Positions 57,249 to 64,000 of a stretch of 64,000 bases of DNA are shown here, piece after piece. Position 1 is the first letter of the stretch, and each line of letters begins with the position of its first letter. Source of the stretch: Hypholoma sublateritium FD-334 SS-4 (lineage: Eukaryota; Basidiomycota; Agaricomycetes; Agaricales; Strophariaceae); contig KN817543.1 in the NCBI GenBank assembly GCA_000827495.1, forward strand, positions 242,674 to 306,673, written 5' to 3'. Below the pieces are notes generated by a model, which was not told the origin of the DNA, ran no database searches, and worked only from the letters and a program-made list of their open reading frames with translations. The position numbers and the translations under genes are program-made.

Positions 57249-58921
57249 ACCACATTTGACAGGTGTTCGTTTTTAACCCTCTCCGAATGCAATGTTTGCA
57301 GCGATCCTAGAAAGTCCATGTACTGCACAAATCAGGCATGTCCGCATATGGCAGGTGATTCCCGGAGTAAACGGAAGAGGAAATTTGAATATTTGCGGCG
57401 TATCGACGGCGTTTGGACAGCGTAGTAATAGCAATGGCTACATGTATATACTGCCGCCTTCCTAGTCGGATCTTTTGGCGGCGTAGCCGCATCTTCTACG
57501 CGACCATACTTGTTTCTTCTGGCTCTCGCGCGGAATATTTATTATCGATCCTCCCAGTAGCTCGAGGAGACCAATCAGAGCATTCAGACGCACTCGCACA
57601 TTCGCCAGCGCGAATTTATTATGCGTTTACTTTAAAACCTTTATCTGTATCGTCTCATAAATTCACGGATGCCTATTACCATCCACACAACTTAATGCTG
57701 CCACCATGGGGGATGCCACAGACGGCTATTTCCAGGTCCGCACAGTGAAAATAGCACAGGACCCTCTGTAAGATGAAGCGGCGCTCGCGCTACATACGGC
57801 GGGTGCGCGCGGGATCGGTAAATCGCTTCGCATTACCAGACAGCTATGCCCCACGCTTGCTCCTACATTGCGCGTGAGTTGAGCCCGAACGCAGTCGTCG
57901 AGACTGATGTCGCACTAATAAGCGCTTTGCAGTTTGATGATAAGTAGGCTGTGAGAAATGCGCTCCATCATATTTGGAAAGTTGACCTGAGCCCCCTCGT
58001 CAACCGTAGGCCTGGAATCGCGCACTTTAAGCGCTGCAGCAATCAAGTTCTCGATCGGGTGCGCGAATTTGGCGCGAATAGTGAGGTAGTACCATTCGAC
58101 AACAATGACGTATCGAGCCCGGGCCGGTAGTAAGACTTCAGGCCTCAAGCTTCGTCTTTGGGTTGCACCTAGTACTGTGGCATTGTGCCTAATTTGGTTT
58201 CGCTATCTACCTTGGTCGTTCTCGTTAAAATGCCCAGCATTGCTGAGGGAGACGACTACGGCGATATGATATGCGAGGTCGATCGCCTGAGAAGTGCTGC
58301 CCGCTCATATTCAAATTCCGTCAGGGAGTGACTTAGACGCTGAAACAGATAATTATCTAATGCACATTTTGGGGACTCTGAGGATGTAAGCGTTGAGGGT
58401 AAGCGAGGAATGGACTCAGATGCTCAGATCAGTGGAAAGTGACTACGGGTGCCTCGGGAGAATACTGGAAACATGTTTCTCTAAGTGCGTCGACAGCATC
58501 TACGTTTACGTTTACCTGCCACAGCTACTCAATCGGCTGCTTGCAAGCGAGTCCGAGCCATAGCTTTCAAGTTTGATGAGCTCGAGAGCTTTGCAGGGGC
58601 CGCGAAACTTTCAAGTAGACAAGTCGTTGCTGGAGTAGTGCCTTCTCTACTTCAATGTTGATCACAGATATTAGGTATACCGGTGGATTATTCGGATGGC
58701 CTAATACTACCACTAAACTCAGGCAAGTTCTGTGGCCGAATTCGCTGCCGCAAGGCATCTATCATTCGTGCTAGGCTCGGGGCTAACTTGAAATTTGAAA
58801 CTACTTCAAGTTGTGAAACAGGTTTCCGCGGAGCTGATTTAGTAGAAAAAGAGCGTCCTACTTCTCTCCAGGCGCTATAACCTCGTCATCGTCCCGGCCT
58901 GCTACTGTGGATTATTAAAAT
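57249..58921. other. No gene recognised
   Basis: Short frames only, including 57413-57748 (+) and 57915-58148 (-). No domain or splice support. Confidence 0.35.
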
Positions 58922-60396
58922 ATGTCTAACAAAGAGAATGTAGACGCCCTACAACTTGGGCCGAGGAAAAAAGTGTGCGTCCCTAAAAAAAAACAGAGGT
59001 TCAGGCCCGATTTTGAAAATCCCGGCACAGGCGCACCACAGACCCCCTTGTACATCATGGGCGTCATTTTGGGCGGTCAATTCACGCCCTCTGCAACATC
59101 CAGGCCTTGATAAACAACGGTATTGTTCGCATGGGCGAGCGCGCCGACGAACCTGATGAGTCCTTTACTGAACAGTGGGTTCATAAATTGTTGCTTCAAC
59201 CATGCTATGCTTACCTGGCTTCGCTTTATACAGGGAACGACGAGAGCACAAGGTGTTTCTGGAATTACTTAGATGCGTACCTGGCCTCGAAGAGAGACTC
59301 ATGAACACCGAATCCGAGGAAGAAGTGCATTCCATTGCGGTAATGGTAGGTACTCTTTTTTATTTTCTTCTAACACGGCGTGTCATTAATCGCGGACCCA
59401 ATACCAGCTGCAAAAGGGAGCGTCCAGCGCCAGATCCGACGATACAAAGAGCTTGAAATCGGCCATAGTTGATTGGCTCACGCCACCTGGCGAGGCCCTC
59501 ATTCCTCCCATTTCACGGAATGTCAAATTCGAGCGCGGATTTAGTCATGAAGTTACTGGTGCACTCCTATGTCCAGCAGGGGTTGATTGGTCGGACAAGG
59601 AGTAAGTTCAGAGAGCCAAAAGTATACCTGACGTGTTCAGAATTCTAATGATCTACAGGATCAAGGAGAAACTACGAACTGGCGAACTTTCAGTTGCTGG
59701 CGATCAATGGCCCGTATTCTTGTATAGCTCATTCAAGTATGATGAAGATGATCCATGGAGAGGCCTATTGCAGAGTTCTTTGTTGGTTAAGGTTAGTAGA
59801 CGGCGTTCGTGATGTGACTTGAAATGCAACATGCTTACCCTATCCACTGTGCCGCGACACTAGACGTTCAAACATATTTTCACCTCTCCTAGTTCCGTTG
59901 AAAGGGAAGCCAAAGCAACAAGGTCAGGAAACGCCCGAATACATGGGATGACTCGTGTGACTCGAGCATCCATCTCATATGCTGCCACTCAGGTACGTTA
60001 TTCTGTACTAGCCTCTTTTTTCTGATTTGAGGCGGCAATTTATTGATAACGTACAGGCAAGGTTTGCACTCAGTGCATCAAGCGTGTTCAACAGGAATGA
60101 TACTATCACGGACTCTGAGCGGTTTTACAACAGTATTCTCGAGCTCCTGGAGCACCCTGATGAAATCGTGGAAGTCGACCGTCTATTGATCTGGTGGAAT
60201 CGGTGAGAAGCACCACCTCTTCACGCCGCTCCGAACTCAGCGATTTCTGCACTCATTTGACAGCATTGTATTTCCAAACCATGCTGCGCCATCGAGGCCT
60301 GTCTCTAAGAATAGTGCATTGGCAAGTATAAGAGCTAAAAGAGAGGCCGCTAAGCGAGCAGCGCTGACTGCAAACTCCAACGCTACTACTACATAA
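58922..60396 (+). CDS. DUF6698-like Agaricomycete protein, 7 exons, one frameshift in exon 1
   Basis: Exons 58922-59174, 59234-59345, 59408-59601, 59659-59791, 59864-59992, 60057-60202, 60264-60396, junctions in phase from exon 1's second half onward. Blocks: MSNKENVDAL, then HGRHFGRSIHALCNIQALIN, NGIVRMGERADEPDESFTEQ, ERREHKVFLELLRCVPGLEE, LKSAIVDWLTPPGEALIPPI, GALLCPAGVDWSDKEIKEKL, DQWPVFLYSSFKYDEDDPWR, TSPSSVEREAKATRSGNARI, HGMTRVTRASISYAATQ, then LLIWWNRIVFPNH and a basic tail. This is a common uncharacterised Agaricomycete family (DUF6698 as I recall), often present in many copies. The frame of MSNKEN does not reach the frame of HGRHFGR: a one-base change around 59038-59052, in a CCCCC run, separates them. 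This may be a sequencing error or a young lesion. Confidence 0.72.
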
Positions 60397-60804
60397 TTAG
60401 CTTTTGTCTAGCCGACTCCTCCCCTGTAAATAGCCCATGTTCAATTTTAGCACAATGCAGCGGCTTATTTGATTAATAATATTGCCTGCATATCGCACAT
60501 CTGACAAGCACATTTTCTGTCGATTATGCGATCAGTACTGCATGAAACGCCGGCACTTCCAAGCCAACCCTGCAGGCAATCCTCCTTTCACTAAAGCTCA
60601 ACGTAGCAAATTATTGCCAGCAAAGATAATCCCTTGCGACAGCACCAATTCGCTGACCAGGCTGTGCTCTTCATCGGCCTGAGGTTAATGATCGTGAGCT
60701 GCTCTGCGCTATAGTAGGCCAGCAATTCCCTCAGGCTTGCGTCAGCGGCGTGGGCGGCTAGTCTCAGGCTCGTCTGTAAGAATTTTATCAACCCGCGCAG
60801 TCGT
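60397..60804. other. No gene recognised
   Basis: Downstream region of the DUF6698-like gene. Nothing specific. Confidence 0.3.
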
Positions 60805-61760
60805 CCTCATACTGCCGTGAGTGCTGTGCCCGATTGATTTTCTCTATTTTTTCAATCCGGTGATATCTGTCTCTTCGTCTCAGACTCTCATACTTTACAT
60901 ATTTCACAAACTGCGCCAGTCGTCCACAAATTTTCGTTAATAGCACAACCGGCTCGCCTATACGCTATCCATCAGTCTGATAGTGGCGCTCACTGTGGTC
61001 GTTGTTGCAAACATCGGCTATTTCAGAACATATGTCTGTCATTCTCATACCGTCGTGAGTGCCGCGGCCGATTGGTCTTCTCTAGTTTTCCAAATCGCTG
61101 ATATCTGCCTTTCGTCGCAGCTTTAAATATTCTGCAGGCTGTGCCAGCCATACGCGAATGGTCGATAATATCATAATCGGCTCGTCTACATACGATACAT
61201 TAGCCTGATGGCGGTGTTCTCCATTTCCTTTGTTGCAAACATCGGCTATTTCAGAACATATGTCTGCCGTTCTCATACCGTCGCGACTGCCGCGGCAGAT
61301 TGGTCTTCTCCAGCGTCCAATCTGCTGATGTCTGGCCTTTTGTCGCAGCCTTGAGTATTCCACAAGTTGTGCCAGCCGTACGCGAGCTGTCGTTAATAGC
61401 ATTGCCGGCTCATCCATATACGATATAGCAGTCCGATAGTGGCGTTGTCCGTCTCCTGTGTTGCAGCATTGGCTATTTTGGAATATGTATCTGTCGCTTC
61501 CATACCGTCGTGAGTGCCGTGGCCGATTGGTTTTCTCTATTTTTCCAATCTGCTGATATCTGCCTTTCGTCGCAGCTTTGAATATTCTACAAGTTGTGCC
61601 AGCCATACGCGAATGACCGATAATATCATAACCAGATCGTCTACATACGATATATCAGCCTGATAGTGGCACTCACCATGCCCATTGCTGCAAGCATCGG
61701 CTATCTCAGAACAAATGTCTGTCGTCCTCATCCCGTCGTGGGTGCCGTGGCCGATTTCTC
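60805..61760. repeat. Tandem repeat, about 228-bp unit, four copies plus ends
   Basis: The anchor CAT(A/C)C.GTCGTGAGTGCCG starts units at about 60809, 61047, 61275, 61501 and 61729, giving spacings of 238, 228, 226 and 228 bp. Other shared blocks are TATCTGCC(T)TTCGTCGCAGC, TTGTGCCAGCC.TACGCGA and CATCGGCTATTTCAGAACAT. The copies are diverged. The minus strand stays open for 174 codons over two units because the unit is near a multiple of three, but no start context or domain supports coding. Confidence 0.85.
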
Positions 61761-62341
61761 TGCCCTTTGACCCAATTTATCCACCGCTTACCCTCTTTAT
61801 CAGTGGCTTAGTAGCGTTCCTAGCCCTTTTTGTCGCATGCCTTGGCTACTCTGCAACCTATGCCAGCCATTCTCAAATTGCCATTACTACTGCTGCCGAT
61901 TTCTTAGGCCATCGTTTGATATATTAAGTTCCCCCGCGCTTTATCAGACTTGCGCATTCTACCAGCGATGATCGCAAGGGCCTATATTTCTGGTCTGCGG
62001 AAGTCCACAAAGTCCACAAATACTATGCCTCCCATGTTTAAACTGATACTTCTGGCTTAGTTCCTAAGTATTTTTCTTTCTGCATTCATTATTTCCGTGG
62101 ATCCTTTGACGTCAATAACTCAGTTCTGATAATTCATATATCTCGTGGATGCATTTGCTCAGCACAAATATACCTTACGTCGATGGCGAATTGTGCCACT
62201 TTCAGCGTCCTATAAATGGCATGAAATGCAGTGTGGCAAGAATTTACGCAATTATATACGTTTCATTCATTTTCGAACCATATAATATCAGATTTTTCCT
62301 TGTCTGATTGCCTCTGATTTCCCGATGGACATATTAATTTT
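61761..62341. other. AT-rich, no gene recognised
   Basis: Lies between the tandem repeat and the WD40 frame. No NACHT or other N-terminal domain is found here. Confidence 0.4.
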
Positions 62342-63247
62342 TTGAGTTATCTAACAGCCTGCATTTATATATTGCATGAAAACATAGAGCCAGTTTACTC
62401 CGTCGCATTCTCGCCTGATGGAAAGTGCATAGTCTCCGGCTCGTCTGACGCCACAATTCGAATCTGGGATGCGAAGACAGGAGAGCAGATTGGGCAGCCA
62501 CTCCGAGGACACACAGATACAGTCAGGTCTGTCACATTTTCAAATGACGGCCAGCGCATAGTCTCGGGGTCAGTGGACCATACATGTCGGATCTGGGATG
62601 TGGAGGCAGGGACACAGGTTGGACCACCGTTCCAAGGACACACGCACACGGTCACGTCTGTCGCATTCTCGCCTGATGCCAAGCACTTTGTGTCAGGCTC
62701 GAGGGACTCGACAATGCGGTTGTGGAATTCGGAGACAGGGAAGGAAGTTAGAGTGTTTCAATGCACAGATCAGGTCAACTCTGTCGTGTTCTCACCTGAT
62801 GGCAAGCGCATAGCCTCGGGCTTGGATTACGGCACAATTTCGATCTGGGATGCGGAGACGGGGAAACAAATTTGCAAGCCAATCCTATACACAAGGGTGA
62901 TTTGGTCTGTCGCCTTCTCGCCATATGGCAAGTACATTGTCTCAGGCTCGGGAGACCAGGCGATTTGGATCTGGGATTCGGAGACGGGCGGGTATGTTGG
63001 TGGGCCATTCAAAGGACACACATCGGATGTTGTTTCTGTTGCATTCTCCCCGGACGGAAAGCGGGTAGTCTCGGGGTCCCGTGACTGCACAGTTTGCATG
63101 TGGGATTTCGAGACGGGGATGCAGATTAGGGAGCCATTTAGAGGGTACACAAGCTATGTCTGGTCTGTCGCATTCTCACCTGATGGCAAATATGTTGTCT
63201 CGGGATCGCAGGATGGAACTATTCGAATCTGGGGTGCAGAAATATAA
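62342..63247 (+). CDS. WD40 beta-propeller fragment, seven repeats, no clear start
   Basis: One open frame holds seven consecutive WD40 repeats of about 43 residues, each with the pattern VxSVAFSPDGKxIVSGSxD then TIRIWDAETG (examples: GKCIVSGSSDATIRIWD, QRIVSGSVDHTCRIWD, KRVVSGSRDCTVCMWD). Repeat 4 is shortened (IASGLDYGTISIWD). The high similarity between repeats is typical of the WD40 half of basidiomycete NACHT-WD40 (NLR-like) proteins, where propellers evolve by concerted repeat exchange; this is family knowledge. The frame opens without an ATG before the third repeat; TAACAG just upstream (near 62357) could be a splice acceptor. So this is either the last exon of a gene whose 5' part is missing, or a detached propeller. 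The last repeat ends RIWGAEI and stop. Confidence 0.75.
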   Translation: MSYLTACIYILHENIEPVYSVAFSPDGKCIVSGSSDATIRIWDAKTGEQIGQPLRGHTDTVRSVTFSNDGQRIVSGSVDHTCRIWDVEAGTQVGPPFQGHTHTVTSVAFSPDAKHFVSGSRDSTMRLWNSETGKEVRVFQCTDQVNSVVFSPDGKRIASGLDYGTISIWDAETGKQICKPILYTRVIWSVAFSPYGKYIVSGSGDQAIWIWDSETGGYVGGPFKGHTSDVVSVAFSPDGKRVVSGSRDCTVCMWDFETGMQIREPFRGYTSYVWSVAFSPDGKYVVSGSQDGTIRIWGAEI

Positions 63248-64000
63248 AAACAACAGTCTAGTTATTGGTAGCACGTAGTTGTTGTATTTATTGGCACTCT
63301 CCGCTTATTCTTGTATTATATTTCCCTCTATGGCTCGCTTGTACCTACTTTATATTTTTGTAAAATTTCTATATGTATTGTACCTGTTCATATATATGAT
63401 TCTCATATTAGAGTGTACGCTCACGACCATGTGTAAAAATGTAATCTTGGAAAGTCTAATGCTACACCCACGAAAGGTAAGGAATTGGCTTGTGTTGTCG
63501 CGAGATAGGTACCTTGCTTGATGGAGGCCTTTCTCGATCGATTTTATCCCTCCGCTGCGCAGCGAATTAAATTATCGGCAATACATTAAACTGATATTAC
63601 AACTGCATCTCTGTCGGCCTCAATTGCTCAGAAGCGCATACACGTCTCGCGTCACCCGTTTGTTCATAACGCGTGCGCAGCGCGAACATCACATTGGGCG
63701 CACCATGGAGTCAAAGCAGACTTCGCTGGTCGAAGAGTACTGAACGCGGAGTAGTATGATGTACGCACTAGCTTGTGAACCACATCCGACTTATCAACGC
63801 CGTCCAGCTACCTGATACAACAAGGCGAACACTGCAGCGATGCCACGCCACCGTCCCGCGAAACGCTCGCCAGAACGTCCAAGACGAGAGGAGAGGCACG
63901 GGCCTCTGCGGACCGCGCCCCAAACTTCAGCGCCGTCTACGCGCTCTCCACGTACACGGCCAGCTGTGCTCGCTCGTCCTCCCAGCGGCGCGAGTCGCCC
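63248..64000. other. No gene recognised at the right edge
   Basis: 63250-63600 is AT-rich; 63640-64000 turns GC-rich with short frames that may belong to a gene continuing beyond the window. Confidence 0.35.

Noticed and set aside
61082..61606. 174-codon minus-strand frame as a real gene
   Set aside because: It lies wholly inside the 228-bp tandem repeat and stays open because the unit is near a multiple of three.
60805..61760. CRISPR-like array
   Set aside because: Repeats are long, directly adjacent and without unique spacers; the window is fungal.

Overview
Eukaryotic, fungal DNA, most likely from a mushroom-forming basidiomycete (Agaricomycetes). The signs are many short GT-AG introns (mostly 45-70 bp) with CTAAY-like branch sites, an intact Plavaka transposase, a TET/JBP-type dioxygenase of the kind expanded in Agaricomycetes, a DUF6698-like gene, a DUF2235 gene and several protein families known mainly from Agaricomycetes. 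No species is claimed. All gene models were spliced by hand, with reading phase checked across each intron where coordinates are given.

Layout. 1-2384: no gene recognised. 2385-4805 (+): intact 12-exon DUF2235 hydrolase. 5873-6851 (-): intact 4-exon gene of unknown function. 7842-16475: a dense set of decayed fragments of conserved housekeeping genes: ILV6 (-), UTP20 (+, split in two by an oppositely oriented membrane-protein gene), COG5 (-), TAF2 (-), LTV1 (+) and a P4-ATPase (-). 16866-20476 (-): a large lineage-specific gene broken by a transposon. Two related 1-kb terminal-inverted-repeat elements (8227-9228 and 19333-20376) each interrupt a gene, are flanked by target-site duplications and contain an assembly gap. 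20477-24046: no assignable gene. 24047-24781 (+): intact RMI1. 25080-27470 (-): myosin II pseudogene with lesions in the P-loop and switch I, followed by a Ty3/gypsy RNase H relic (27500-28070). 28989-33433 (-): Plavaka transposase, 10 exons, reading frame fully open. 34010-34210 (-): tail of a fungal transcription factor. 36976-38596 (-): intact 3-exon unknown gene. 42008-43887 (-): TET/JBP-like 2-oxoglutarate dioxygenase. 49253-52239 (+): 16-exon gene for a protein with four tandem MSP (VAP-type) domains. 54358-56023 (+): intact unknown gene. 56346-57248 (-): protein with an RNase H1 N-terminal-like domain and duplicated SUMO-interaction-like motifs. 58922-60396 (+): DUF6698-like gene with one frameshift. 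60805-61760: 228-bp tandem repeat. 62342-63247 (+): seven-repeat WD40 propeller fragment.

How it fits together. Nearly every gene that reads as intact belongs to an accessory or lineage-specific family (RMI1 is the exception), while the deeply conserved genes are truncated, frameshifted or transposon-hit. That pattern suggests a decaying duplicate or accessory chromosome segment rather than a core locus. The most unusual object is the four-MSP gene: its exons form a repeated module with identical sizes and phases, which shows internal duplication of a single-domain VAP-like ancestor, and it lacks the C-terminal membrane anchor that defines VAP proteins.
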